NCBI RefSeq assembly: GCF_006496635.1
Contig: NZ_CP022958.1
Location: 5,022,001 to 5,086,000, forward strand
Direction of reading: 5' to 3'
Length of the DNA: 64,000 nucleotides
Origin: Azoarcus sp. DD4
GTDB lineage: Bacteria; Pseudomonadota; Gammaproteobacteria; Burkholderiales; Rhodocyclaceae
The position numbers and the translations under genes are program-made. Below are positions 38,015 through 46,411 of this stretch, piece by piece. Each line of letters opens with the position of its first letter. The stretch's first letter is position 1. The notes under the pieces are model-generated. The model did no database searches. It worked only from the letters and a program-made list of their open reading frames with translations, and was not told where the DNA came from.

Positions 38015-38305
38015 ATGCTCACAGCAGATCAAATGATAATCACTGGCCAACAGCAGTTTGACGCGATCATGCAACACTCCAATCTTGTCTTGGGGTGCTG
38101 TGAGCGGCTCACCGAAGAGAGCATGCGTTCTGCCCGTGCGCTTCTCGCGCAGGTCGAGTCCGACTTTGACGCCCTCCTGCGTGGCGAAACCATTGGATTC
38201 ATCAACGCAGCTGGCCGAATCGGTCTGGACAGTTGGGCGTCGATGACTGCGTGCGTCATCGGATTCCAGCGTGAGGCGGTAAGAAAATCCTTCACCTTCA
38301 AGTAG
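38015..38305 (+). CDS. Small phasin-like protein
   Basis: This 96-residue protein is fully helical and without a signal peptide. The start MLTADQMIITGQQQFDAIMQ and the body (ERLTEESMRSARALLAQVESDFDALLRG) recall phasins, which coat polyhydroxyalkanoate granules, but it is shorter than usual and the match is weak. AGAGGAAG lies before the ATG. A CopR-type box lies upstream at 37897. It could equally be an unrelated helical stress protein. Confidence 0.5.
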   Translation: MLTADQMIITGQQQFDAIMQHSNLVLGCCERLTEESMRSARALLAQVESDFDALLRGETIGFINAAGRIGLDSWASMTACVIGFQREAVRKSFTFK

Positions 38306-38461
38306 CGTGCCCGGCCTACCGATCCCGGCCCGACGGTATCTGACAGATACGAAAGACCATGGTCGTGGTCTCGTTAAGACGGACATTCATCGAGAGAATT
38401 CTGTACGAATCCCCTCGCAACGTTCCTGCCGTCACTCTTTGCGGCTCATTGGAGAAATGCC

Positions 38462-38716
38462 ATGAAATCGAAATCCCTTCTTGCGGTCCTGGCGGCGTTT
38501 GCCATGCTCTCGTTCAATTCCATCGCGGCGACTGCGGAGGAAGAGTCCCAAGCCAAATCCGAACAAGTCGAAAAGGCTGACTCGACGGACGCCAAGCGGC
38601 ATTCCCACGTACAGGAGAAAGTCGGCGTGCGGCCGAAAGCTGCGGAGGCCAAGGGCGATGACGGCATGGCCGCGAAAGCCAAGCCCAAGCACTACCACCC
38701 GCGGGACGGGAAATGA
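38462..38716 (+). CDS. Small exported charged protein
   Basis: This 84-residue protein has a signal peptide (KSLLAVLAAFAMLSFNSIAATA). The mature part is strongly charged, rich in Lys, Glu and Ala, with several His (KRHSHVQEK and KHYHPRDGK). GGAG lies 9 bases before the ATG. No family is recognised. The His and charge content with the setting suggests a periplasmic metal-related role, but this is inference. A near match to the CopR box (TGACAGATACGAAA, one base off) lies at 38341. Confidence 0.65.
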   Translation: MKSKSLLAVLAAFAMLSFNSIAATAEEESQAKSEQVEKADSTDAKRHSHVQEKVGVRPKAAEAKGDDGMAAKAKPKHYHPRDGK

Positions 38717-39328
38717 CCCCGTGCAAAGTGGCGTGGCACATTCGGGGGGGCGTTTGTTGCTGTGACTCCACGCATTTCTGATGTACACGGTGATCGTTGC
38801 ACTTGCCGTCTGCTTACTGCGGCGGTTGGATGCGACATCAAGACGATACCGTTCAGCTATTGCCGGTCTGTATTGATGAAGCGATGGGCCATGACATGCA
38901 ACCACGGTTGCCGCGGTGGCTCGGTGGAGGCCCGCGCGGGCCGGCATATGGCGGGAGGTGGACCTATCGACACCGTCAAGGCGATTCTGATCAAGAATGA
39001 GTAGCCATTTTTCGCGCATGTAACGGTGTTGTGGTTCCACGGTTCTGCCGAAATTTCATCTAACCCTCCTATATGGACTCCCCCGTAAATCAAGACAGAC
39101 CGTGTTTTTGACTTTCCGGGGTGAATCACCTGCAGTCGTATATCCGGCATCTGTGGTGGGTTCTGAATGACCCGTGCCGACATTGAATCTGCCCGCGAAG
39201 CGCCAATCGGTACAAGCGGCTGCAGGAGAGCCGGAAGAGTTATCGGCGTTCTGTCGCGTGGGTGTGACCCGGTTTGCCATGATGAGCGATCAGTCTCGGC
39301 GCAAGGGTGAGGAGTAAGGGTGGATCGA
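38717..39328. other. Non-coding stretch up to the IS110-family transposase
   Basis: About 610 bases with no convincing gene. A plus-strand frame of 80 codons at 38762 lacks a ribosome site and has poor composition. The right part probably includes the 3' end of the IS110-type element. Confidence 0.45.
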
Positions 39329-40500
39329 TCAGGCGGCGATGGCGAAGGCGGTGCGTTCGAGCTTCTTGTTGGGGCGCGGCTGCGGATTGCCGTAGGCCGC
39401 GTGGTCGCGCAGGACCGCGTAGCAGATGCGGGCAAGCTTGTTGGCGAGCGCGCAGGCGGCCTTGTTGTGATTGCTGCGGCGCTGCACCTCGGTCGCCCAG
39501 GTGCGCAGGCCGTCCAGGGGGCGGCTCGCGTCGCGGGCCAGCGCTGCGGCCCTCAGCACCGCGCGGGCGCCATGGGTGAGCAGCATCCTCAAATAGCGAT
39601 CGCCCCGTTTCGAGATACGGCCGAGCTTGCGGGTGCTGCCCGAGGAATATTCCTTCGGGGTCAGTCCGAACCAACTCGCGAAATGGCGGGCATCCCTGAA
39701 GTGGGTCACGTCGCCGCCGGTAGCGGCCACCATCGCGGTGGCGGTCAGCAAGCCAATGCCCGGCACCGACATCAGTTGTGTGCACGCCGGACTCTGCCGC
39801 ACCAGCGCGGTGAATTCGCGCTCCAGTTGCGCGATGCGCTGTTCGAGCAAACGGATCTCCTCGATCAGCAATCGCATGGTTTCGCGAATGAGCGCCGGCA
39901 CTGGCGAACGCGGATCGGCCAGCACCCGGCTGATCGCCTCCACACCGGTGCGCGCACCTTGCGGGATGCTCAGGCCGAACTCCCGGCAGAAGCCGCGCAG
40001 CGCGTTGATGCGCGAAGTGCGGGTACTCATCCACAGCGAGCGAATCCGGTGCAGCCCCTGCAGCGCCTGCTGTTCGACCGACTTCACGCGCACCGGATCG
40101 ATATCGGCCGTGCGGGCCGCTTCGAGCAAGGCGCGGGCATCGGCCGCATCGGTCTTGTTACGCCGGACATAGGCGCGGATATAGGCTGCGGGCAGCAGCC
40201 GCACCTCGATGCCGAGCGAATTGAGCCAGCGTGCCCAGTGATGCGCCGAACCGCAGGCCTCGATGATGACGAGCGAGACATTGCGGTTGGCGAACCAGCG
40301 CTCGAACTGGATTCGGGTGAGCCGATGATTCTCGATCACGCGCCAGGAAGAATCGGCGACGGCGAGTTGAAAGACGCTCTTGGCCAAGTCGACGGCAACG
40401 GTAGTAGCATCCATGACGGACTCCTCCTTCTGAAGACCGATCCCCATCCCCATGAGCACCGGTGGCGCCAATTGGGCGCCGAAAAGGAGGGGGAGTCCAT
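39300..40500 (-). mobile_element. IS110-family insertion sequence, ends approximate
   Basis: Defined by its transposase at 39329-40414. Elements of this family lack clear terminal inverted repeats and often make no target duplication, so the ends are estimates. The right end must fall before about 40525, where the HD-GYP gene begins. A palindrome GGCGCCAATTGGGCGCC near 40470 may be part of the terminal region. Confidence 0.6.
39329..40414 (-). CDS. IS110-family transposase (DEDD)
   Basis: This 361-residue transposase has an N-terminal DEDD (RuvC-like) domain: DLAKSVFQLAV near 8, IIEACGSAHHW near 54 and KTDAADARALLEA near 95. The C-terminal Transposase_20 domain has LMSVPGIGLLTATAM and FRDARHFASWFGLTP, with the reactive Ser in YSSGSTRKLG. 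The start at 40414 has AAGGAGGAG upstream. The gene appears intact. It lies between the small copper genes and the 5' end of the HD-GYP gene. Confidence 0.92.
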   Translation of the reverse strand: MDATTVAVDLAKSVFQLAVADSSWRVIENHRLTRIQFERWFANRNVSLVIIEACGSAHHWARWLNSLGIEVRLLPAAYIRAYVRRNKTDAADARALLEAARTADIDPVRVKSVEQQALQGLHRIRSLWMSTRTSRINALRGFCREFGLSIPQGARTGVEAISRVLADPRSPVPALIRETMRLLIEEIRLLEQRIAQLEREFTALVRQSPACTQLMSVPGIGLLTATAMVAATGGDVTHFRDARHFASWFGLTPKEYSSGSTRKLGRISKRGDRYLRMLLTHGARAVLRAAALARDASRPLDGLRTWATEVQRRSNHNKAACALANKLARICYAVLRDHAAYGNPQPRPNKKLERTAFAIAA

Positions 40501-40951
40501 CCCATCAACAAAGGCGCCCTTGAAGTGCGCGTGACGGACCCGCTACCCAATTCCGCACAACAGATGCGTTGGCTCCTCGCCCGCCGGCTCGGCGCAGCAG
40601 TGCTCGTCATCTGCTTGCTGGCGGGGGCTGCTGCCTTCATGTTCGAGGCACGCCGTGCGGAACAGGCGGCGCTGGAGACGGCTGAGGCGGCGGCCGCTCA
40701 TTTTGTGTCACCGGCAATGCAGGCAATGTCGCCCGGAGAGTCCGGGCACAAGCACTTGCGGGACCTCCTCGACGGCAGTCACTTCATCGGCATTCGCGTG
40801 TTCGACCAAAGCGGAAATTGGGCTTACGAGGTCTGGGACGAGTCTTCGAACCGCATCGCGACGACGACCTTACCTTCCCGACCCACATGGCCGCCGATGG
40901 GGGAAAGTCGTCGGGTAATCCCCCCATTTTCAGGGGCAGCCAGAAGTAGAG

Positions 40952-41786
40952 CTATGCGGCGATGGCCAGCCGCTGCTTTGGGGTGATACCGCCCAAGGCC
41001 ATGTTGGGGCGCTCGTGATTGTAGAGCCAGAGCCAGCGGGTGGCGTAATCCTGGACCTCATCGATCGACTCGAACAGGTAGTGACCGAGCCAGTCGTAGC
41101 GTACGGTGCGGTTAAAGCGCTCGACGTAGGCATTTTGCTGCGGCTTTCCGGGCTGGATGTGATTGAGCTGAACACCGTTCTTCTGTGCCCACTCGGTCAG
41201 CGTCTTGCCGACATATTCCGGTCCGTTGTCGCTGCGGATCGCCGTTGGCTTGCCTCGCCATTCGATCACCTGTTCGAGCGCGCGCACGACCCGCTCGGCG
41301 GGCAAGGACAGATCGATGTCCATGGCGAGCGCTTCGCGGTTGAAGTCATCGATGATGTTGAGCAGTCGGAAACTGCGCCCATCGGCCAGCTGATCGTGCA
41401 TGAAGTCCATCGACCAGCACTGATTGATCGCCTTGGGTACCGCCAGCGGTTCGGGTTTCTCGCGCACGATCCGCTTTCGCGGCTTGATGCGCAGATTGAG
41501 CTCGAGCTCGCGATAGATCCGATACACCCGCTTGTGATTCCAGCGGTAGCCCTTCACGTTTCGCAGGTACAAGAAGCACAGGCCAAAGCCCCAGTTGCGC
41601 TGGTTGTGGGTCAGGCGGATCAAGTGATCGGCGATCTCGGCATTCTCGGCCGAGCACTTTGCCTGGTAGTGGTAGCAGGTTTCGCTGATCCCGAATGCCG
41701 CACACGCCACGCGTATGCTCGCGCCGCGCTGCTGCACGGCCTGGTAAGCCATCTCACGCCGGCGAGATGGCTTCACCACTTTTTTT
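40952..41786 (-). CDS. IS3-family transposase orfB (DDE integrase core)
   Basis: About 277 residues made by a -1 shift at a run of seven A (T on the plus strand at 41780-41786) near the end of orfA. HTH_21 comes first (REMAYQAVQQRGASIRVACAAFGIS), then the DDE core: WSMDFMHDQL, IIDDFNREAL, RSDNGPEYVG and QPGKPQQNAYVERFNR (final Glu). It ends KQRLAIAA. The product is an OrfAB fusion that carries out transposition. Confidence 0.9.
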
Positions 41787-42039
41787 CGAGGGCCTCCTTC
41801 ACGATCTCCGCCTTGAGCCGTTCTTCTGCATACATCTTCTTGAGCCGAGCGTTCTCCACTTCGAGCTCCTTGAGCCGCGCCATCAGCGACGCATCCATGC
41901 CACCAAACCTGGCCCGCCACTTGTAGAACGTCGCCGAGCTGATGCCGTGCTCCCGGCACAGCTCCGGAACCGGCTTGCCAGCCTCCGCCTGCTTGAGCAC
42001 AGCGATGATCTGGCTGTCTGAAAACCTCGATGTCTTCAT
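41773..42039 (-). CDS. IS3-family transposase orfA (helix-turn-helix)
   Basis: This 88-residue protein starts MKTSRFSDSQIIAVLKQAEAG, with a helix-turn-helix (VPELCREHGISSATFYKWRARFGG) and a leucine-zipper tail (LKELEVENARLKKMYAEERL). It stops TGA just after the A7 slippery run (EALEKKW). It supplies DNA binding to the OrfAB fusion and alone may repress transposition. Confidence 0.92.
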   Translation of the reverse strand: MKTSRFSDSQIIAVLKQAEAGKPVPELCREHGISSATFYKWRARFGGMDASLMARLKELEVENARLKKMYAEERLKAEIVKEALEKKW

Positions 42040-42987
42040 CTTGTAGAACTCCCTCGATCCGAGAAAATTCTACTTCTGAGCGCCCCTATTTGCCGGGGGG
42101 ATTACCGTCGCACCTGGATAAGCGTAGCGCAGGACGGCCTGATTCAGGTGGTTCTGCCACTGGCAGGCGGCGACGGCCGATTGGTCGGCTACATTGAGGG
42201 TTTCTATCGTCTCGCCCCGGAAGTCCTGTTGCATCAGCGGGAACAGATCCGCAATGGGGTCTTGATGGCAGCGGTATCGGCGCTTGCGACCGGGGTCGCC
42301 TTGTACCCACTTTTACTCTCAATGTTCGGGCATGCGACGGCCTTGTCCGACCGTCTCATGAATGCAAACTTCTCCCTCGTACATGCGTTGGGAAAGTCAA
42401 TCGCCAAGCGCGACATCGACACGGACGCCCACAATTATCGGGTCACGCTCTACGCAGCGGCGCTTGCGGAGGAGATGGGGGTATCCCCGAACGAGATCCC
42501 GCATCTCGTCATCGGTGCCTTCTTGCACGACGTTGGAAAGATTGGCATTCCGGATCATATTCTCCAGAAGCCGGGGCGGCTTTCCGCTGAGGAGTTCGAA
42601 GTGATGAAGACCCATACCTTGATGGGTCTCGAGATCATTGCCGGGATTCATTGGCTTGAGGGCGCAGCGGAGGTCATTCGTCATCATCACGAGCGGATTG
42701 ACGGGAAGGGGTATCCCGACCGCCTTGCTGGCGAGGAAATATCGCTCCATGCACGCATATTCGCGGTTGTGGACGTGTTTGACGCCCTGGTCTCGGCTCG
42801 GCCCTACAAGGCGGCGATTTCGCCCTCGGAGGCACTCGCAATTCTTGAGCGAGAGGCCATGCAGCATTTTGATGCGGATGTGGTCAACGCCTTCAATCGG
42901 ATTGCTCTCTCATTGCATGGCGAGGTAGCCCGGGCAACCGAGGCCGACCTGCACCGCGCAATCCGCCCCTTGTGGCTTCGCTGCTTC

Positions 42988-43018
42988 AAAAAAGAAACGG
43001 CTCCGCAGGAGCCGTTTC
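42988..43018 (-). terminator. Terminator after copK copy 2, inside the HD-GYP 3' end
   Basis: The minus-strand hairpin GAAACGGCTCC / GGAGCCGTTTC is followed by TTTTTT. It is 23 bases after the copK stop. On the plus strand the same bases code the last residues of the HD-GYP protein. Confidence 0.82.
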
Positions 43019-43040
43019 GGAAATCGATCACCCGGTAGCT

Positions 43041-43319
43041 TTAGTTACGGTGATCCTTGTGGAGAACGCTGTCGAGGCGCATGACCTCGTCGCCGTGCAT
43101 CATGATCTTCTGACCATCCTTGGTCTCCATGACCTCGCCTTGCTTCATCCTCACCGCACGTCCCAGCTTGTCCTCCATCCCCATTTTCCCGTCCTTGAAT
43201 ATGTAGACAGTCGAACCATCTTTCAGGGGAATGGACTTTTCGACCCGCTCGACATCGACCGCGAAGGCCGATGTGGTGGCAATCCCAAGTGCCGCGACCA
43301 TCAGTGCTTTCTTCAACAT
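43041..43319 (-). CDS. copK: Periplasmic copper-binding protein CopK, copy 2
   Basis: This 92-residue protein has the same signal peptide as copy 1 and a mature part with FKDGKMGME, GEVMETKDGQKIMM and DEVMRLD. Differences from copy 1 are Leu for Met at two sites (SIPLKDG and EDKLGR), Gln for His (RMKQGE) and the tail VLHKDHRN. So it has two fewer Met and its copper binding may differ. The gene order and the terminator are the same as in copy 1. Confidence 0.9.
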   Translation of the reverse strand: MLKKALMVAALGIATTSAFAVDVERVEKSIPLKDGSTVYIFKDGKMGMEDKLGRAVRMKQGEVMETKDGQKIMMHGDEVMRLDSVLHKDHRN

Positions 43320-43431
43320 GCTCGTCTCCTTGAATCAACTACAAATAATTGCTGAACATTGCATCAGGCCTCTTCCATAGAAGATTGCCCGATGCCTTAC
43401 CCGCCTTGGTTCCTGGGGAAGCTTGGTGCTA

Positions 43432-43827
43432 TCAGGAGCCGCTGCGGTAAAGGGGGCTTTCTTCGAGATAGACAGTCACCTTGTCGCCCCCTTGGACCAC
43501 CTTCGAAAGCGGAAAGCTGTTTGTGCCGAGGGTGTCGAAGGTCCAGTTGATCGTCTTGTCACCGACCTTCAGGGCAACCGTCTCGAGCCGCGTGACGTTG
43601 ATGTAGCGCGTGTCCGCATTGACGATCACGGTGCGGGAGGGCGTGGCGTTGCTCGCGTAGCCATATGTGGCCAGCTCTCGCTCAGTCGGGCTCGAAGCGC
43701 GTGCCTGGACATGCTCGAGCCAGTGCAGCGCACCGCCCTCGGAATAGTCCTCGTGTGCGAACGCAGCGGAAGATCCAAGGGTGCTGATGGCCGAGACGGC
43801 GAGAACGGCGATGATCGACTTTTTCAT
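43432..43827 (-). CDS. czcE: CzcE-family periplasmic metal-binding protein, copy 2
   Basis: Its 131-residue sequence is identical to the protein at 36554, while only one nucleotide difference was noted in the gene. A signal peptide, N-terminal His residues and the CzcE core are present. The leader differs from copy 1 by short indels (GGGCTCC against GGCTCC before the ATG), so expression may differ. A CopR-type box lies 93 bases upstream at 43920. Confidence 0.87.
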   Translation of the reverse strand: MKKSIIAVLAVSAISTLGSSAAFAHEDYSEGGALHWLEHVQARASSPTERELATYGYASNATPSRTVIVNADTRYINVTRLETVALKVGDKTINWTFDTLGTNSFPLSKVVQGGDKVTVYLEESPLYRSGS

Positions 43828-43919
43828 GATGGGCTCCTTGTCCAGATTGGCTGCTCATGCTTGAGCAACCATGGACTCGATCATAGGAGCCAGCGACTGA
43901 CAGGGCAGTGACCCTGCAA

Positions 43920-43933
43920 TTACGTTTAAGTCA
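43920..43933 (-). promoter_or_regulatory. CopR-type box before czcE copy 2
   Basis: The minus strand reads TGACTTAAACGTAA, fitting T(G/T)AC-N6-GTAA. It is 93 bases upstream of czcE copy 2, the same place as the box of copy 1 but with a different centre. Confidence 0.55.
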
Positions 43934-44197
43934 TAAGAATGAAAGGGTACGGTCAGGGTTGGCGGGCCGGGTTTCGTCAGTCCAAGGCCTTGACCGAACG
44001 GCAGACGCGTGAACGAAGCACCAATTTCACGTCCCCCAACATGTCATGCGAGGTGACGGCTTCACTCGGTTACTTGCCGTTCGCACCACGAAGAGCCCGA
44101 CGGCTGGATTGGGTCGTTTTGAGACCGTGAGCCCACCCCGCAAATCGGCAAAGAAAACGAGCGGATCTTGCCGCGACGGGCACGATCCGCTTGGGGG
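43934..44197. other. Right junction of copper island and ICE backbone
   Basis: About 260 bases without a gene. A hairpin (GCGGATC / GATCCGC) at 44161-44190 lies just after the DUF932 stop on the minus strand and may be its terminator. No repeat matching the left junction was found by eye. Confidence 0.4.
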
Positions 44198-45025
44198 TCA
44201 GGCTTTCAGCTTGCGCAGGCCTTCCGCGAGCAGCCAGAGTGCCCGGTTGAGCCGGACGTTCTGGTCGATGCCCTGGACATGCCGGGTGCGCTGCTGGCGC
44301 CCGTTGGCACTGCGGCCAGTCAGGCCGCCTTTGACGATGTTCTCCTGGACCCGGTTGAACGTGGACCACAGGTCCGCAAGGTTGTCGTCGAAGCGACGGG
44401 GGTGCAGGACCTGGCTTTCCGTGATCGGCAGGGTCTTGCCAGGTTCGTCGTACTTGAGGACCAGGGCCGATCTGGCGAAGATCTCGGCCTCGCCATCGTC
44501 GAGCGTGATGGCACGCATGGCGTCGCGAGAATCCTGCACCTGCTCGAATCCATGCAGCACCTCGTAGGCACCCTCGATCACGTGGTCGGTGACATTGCCC
44601 TTGTGGGGTACGCGCACGTCGGCGAAAGTGTCGCCGCACACCAGACCGTTCTGGCAGACGAAGCGGAACATGCCGGCCAGCATCTGGTAGCTGCTGGTGC
44701 CGTCGTGCGAGTTGAGCAGGATGATCTCGTTCACCTCGGCGCCGTTGATCTGACTTGCGTGGCGAAGGCGCAGCATGTGCTTGGTGTAGTCGCGGCGGTC
44801 CTCCTGGCGCACGCGGGGCTGGCACACCATGAATGGCTGGAAGCCCTCCTTGCGCAGTTCGGTCAGCACAGCCGCCGTTGGGATGTAGCTGTACCGCTCG
44901 GATCGGCTTTCGTGCGGGGTGTCCGCGAAGATGGAGGGTGCGACGGTGCGGATCTGGTCATCCGACAACGGGTGATTCGACCGCAGCACCGGGGAGCGAT
45001 GGGCGAAGCGGGACGCGAGTTGCAT
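44198..45025 (-). CDS. DUF932 (DUF945-like) ICE/plasmid protein
   Basis: This 275-residue protein matches the DUF932 family, widespread on plasmids and ICEs. Its marks are SERYSYIPTAAVLTELRKEGF, MLRLRH, EIILLNSHDGTSSYQ, GMFRFVCQNGLVCGD and the helical end with DQNVRLNRALWLLAEGL. The family often travels with anti-restriction genes, but the activity is not defined. The start at 45025 has AAGGAG upstream and a leader hairpin at 45048. It is the last gene of the unit 46334-44198. Confidence 0.88.
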   Translation of the reverse strand: MQLASRFAHRSPVLRSNHPLSDDQIRTVAPSIFADTPHESRSERYSYIPTAAVLTELRKEGFQPFMVCQPRVRQEDRRDYTKHMLRLRHASQINGAEVNEIILLNSHDGTSSYQMLAGMFRFVCQNGLVCGDTFADVRVPHKGNVTDHVIEGAYEVLHGFEQVQDSRDAMRAITLDDGEAEIFARSALVLKYDEPGKTLPITESQVLHPRRFDDNLADLWSTFNRVQENIVKGGLTGRSANGRQQRTRHVQGIDQNVRLNRALWLLAEGLRKLKA

Positions 45026-45047
45026 TATGATCTCCTTGGATAAGAGA

Positions 45048-45090
45048 CCGGAGCCCCGCCCCACCGGGGATGAGCCCCGGCGGGTGGTGG
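45048..45090 (-). promoter_or_regulatory. ICE leader hairpin, copy before DUF932
   Basis: Minus strand: CCACCACCCG box, then CCGGGGCTCATCCCCGG and the paired GGGGCGGGGCTCCGG arm. It ends 23 bases before the ATG. The fold is less regular than in other copies. Confidence 0.6.
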
Positions 45091-45115
45091 AACGCCGCTG
45101 ACGCGGCGGTTGGAA

Positions 45116-45727
45116 TCAGCCTTGGGCGAGATGCCAGTCCTGGGACAGCGGAGCGAACTCGTAGCCCAATGCACCAAGACGGTCGCGCTGCTGACGCAGG
45201 ACGCGGCGATCGACGGTGGCGTCGAGCTTGACGATCTCGCCCAGCGGCCAGAGCGCACCGAACAGCGCCGCGTCGTCCGCCTCGGCCGAGGCCTCGGAGA
45301 ATGCGGCGGCCGGCTCGCTGCCGAACGGCGTGGTGTCGACCAGGGGATCGCGCGGGTTGCGGGACTTCGGCTTGGCCGGCACCTTGGGCGCGGCCGGCGC
45401 GGGCGTCTGCGCTTCCTCGTCGATCGGATCGACTTCCTGCGGACTCAGCCGGCGGACTTCGTCGCGGCTCAGGGCGTCGATGTTGGACAGCGTCATCCCG
45501 CCCAGATGGGCGCGGATTTCGATGACCATGCGACCGTTGGCGTTGTACGTGGAGGGACGGATCTCGGCGATGACGAAATCACCGTCATACTTGCCCTCGC
45601 GGTACTGATCGAGTTCGGCGTTCTTCACGACGAACTCGCCGATCGAGGTCGCCAGGCGGCCGACGTTGAAGTCGCCGTTCCTGCCGTGGATGGTCTTGAT
45701 GGCCAGTTGGCCGGGGATGGTGATCAT
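45116..45727 (-). CDS. DUF3275 family ICE protein
   Basis: This 203-residue protein starts MITIPGQLAIKTIHGRNGDF, then NVGRLATSIGEFVVKNAELDQYREGKYDGDF, the hallmark of DUF3275 ICE proteins. A Pro/Ala-rich linker divides it from a conserved helical end (ATVDRRVLRQQRDRLGALGYEF). The N-terminal part resembles a small OB-like fold; the role may be in ICE DNA processing, which is inference. The start has CAGGAG upstream. It lies 55 bases after the DUF3577 gene in the same unit. Confidence 0.87.
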   Translation of the reverse strand: MITIPGQLAIKTIHGRNGDFNVGRLATSIGEFVVKNAELDQYREGKYDGDFVIAEIRPSTYNANGRMVIEIRAHLGGMTLSNIDALSRDEVRRLSPQEVDPIDEEAQTPAPAAPKVPAKPKSRNPRDPLVDTTPFGSEPAAAFSEASAEADDAALFGALWPLGEIVKLDATVDRRVLRQQRDRLGALGYEFAPLSQDWHLAQG

Positions 45728-45755
45728 GAAGGTCTCCTGCTGACGAAGAGAAGAC

Positions 45756-45777
45756 AAGGCCCCGGGGATGGGGCCTT
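45756..45777 (-). promoter_or_regulatory. Hairpin between DUF3577 and DUF3275 genes
   Basis: A perfect short hairpin, AAGGCCCC / GGGGCCTT, in the 55-base gap. It has the place of the other leader hairpins but lacks the TCCACCC box and the two-step stem, so membership is uncertain. Confidence 0.45.
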
Positions 45778-45782
45778 GCGGA

Positions 45783-46334
45783 TCAGAACGACTCGGCAAC
45801 GGCCAATGCGGGGGCATCGGCAGCGTCGTCGGCAGCATCGGCGACGGGCTTGGAAGGCTCCAGTGCCGAGGCTTGCTGCGCGGCGGGCGCGTCGGACGTC
45901 ACAGGGACTTCCGGGTCCCGCTCGTCGGTCTCGGTCGGCTTGGGTTCGGCCTTGTAGACGAGCTTGCCGTCGACCTTGATCCAACTGACGAACAGCAGGC
46001 GGGCCTTGAGGCTCACACCCTGCTCGCCGGCACGCTTGCCCTTGGAGTAGGTGAAGGTGTCGGTCCACAGGTCGCCCAGGCGGAAGCCGATCATCACCTT
46101 CTTCTCGGCGTCGACCGCCTGAATGCAGCGGCGCACCAGGTGCTGCGCTTCCGATCCCGATACGCGCGTGTCGAAACGCACGTACGAGACGTCATCGCTG
46201 GGACCGTTCAGGGCCGCGATGTCGCAGGCCAGGAACGCATCGCCTTTCTTGGGCTTCACTTCGCGGATGCGATTGAGATACCCGAGGCCGGTGATGTGCA
46301 GATCGAAGTAGGATTTTTCGGTGGAAGTGGTCAT
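45783..46334 (-). CDS. STY4534-family ICE replication protein (DUF3577)
   Basis: This 183-residue protein starts MTTSTEKSYFDLHITGLGYL and has the DUF3577 pattern: NRIREVKPKKGDAFLACDIAALNG, DTRVSGSEAQHLVRRC, and KARLLFVSWIKVDGK. The C-terminus is a low-complexity acidic tail. The family is assigned to ICE and pathogenicity-island replication and probably binds single-stranded DNA. It is the first gene of a three-gene unit and follows tripartite element B by 156 bases. Confidence 0.88.
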   Translation of the reverse strand: MTTSTEKSYFDLHITGLGYLNRIREVKPKKGDAFLACDIAALNGPSDDVSYVRFDTRVSGSEAQHLVRRCIQAVDAEKKVMIGFRLGDLWTDTFTYSKGKRAGEQGVSLKARLLFVSWIKVDGKLVYKAEPKPTETDERDPEVPVTSDAPAAQQASALEPSKPVADAADDAADAPALAVAESF

Positions 46335-46365
46335 GGTGAATCTCCTGGGAACAATGAGGCGGAGA

Positions 46366-46411
46366 CACACCCGACCCAGGCGGGGAAGGTGTGGAACCCC
46401 CGCGTGGGTTG
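46366..46411 (-). promoter_or_regulatory. ICE leader hairpin, copy before DUF3577
   Basis: Minus strand: CAACCCACGCG box, then hairpin CACACCTTCCCCGCC-TGGGTCGGGTGTG. It ends 31 bases before the ATG. Confidence 0.6.

Larger units (their letters stand above)
40914..42106 (-). mobile_element. IS3-family insertion sequence (IS407 group), 1193 bp
   Basis: The ends are imperfect inverted repeats that start GGTAATCCCCCC and share AGGGGC and CAGAAGTAGA. The flanks carry a 4-base direct repeat, GTCG, at 40910-40913 and 42107-42110, typical of the IS407 group. It holds orfA and orfB joined by a -1 frameshift site. The element is intact and sits in an HD-GYP gene. Confidence 0.92.
40525..43038 (+). pseudogene. 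Membrane HD-GYP phosphodiesterase, split by an IS3-family element
   Basis: The first part (40525-40913) encodes a transmembrane segment (AVLVICLLAGAAAFMF) and the start of a sensor domain. The second part (42111-43038) encodes the rest: a second membrane segment (NGVLMAAVSALATGVALY) and an HD-GYP domain with HDVGKIGIPDHIL, HTLMGLEII and HHHERIDGKGYP. Removing the element and one GTCG copy restores one frame of 438 codons (GESRR joined to TWISVAQ). The family usually degrades cyclic di-GMP. The last codons run through the copK terminator hairpin. The start could be GTG 40525, GTG 40531 or ATG 40564. Confidence 0.88.
43041..43833. repeat. Duplicated copK-czcE segment, copy 2
   Basis: Partner of 36163-36955. 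The two copies flank a 6 kb block with a porin remnant, two small genes, the IS110-type element and the split HD-GYP gene. Being direct repeats, they could recombine and delete this block. Confidence 0.85.

Noticed and set aside
37868..38386. A 172-codon minus-strand frame opposite the small gene at 38015
   Set aside because: The plus-strand gene has a ribosome site and better composition. The minus frame has no motif.
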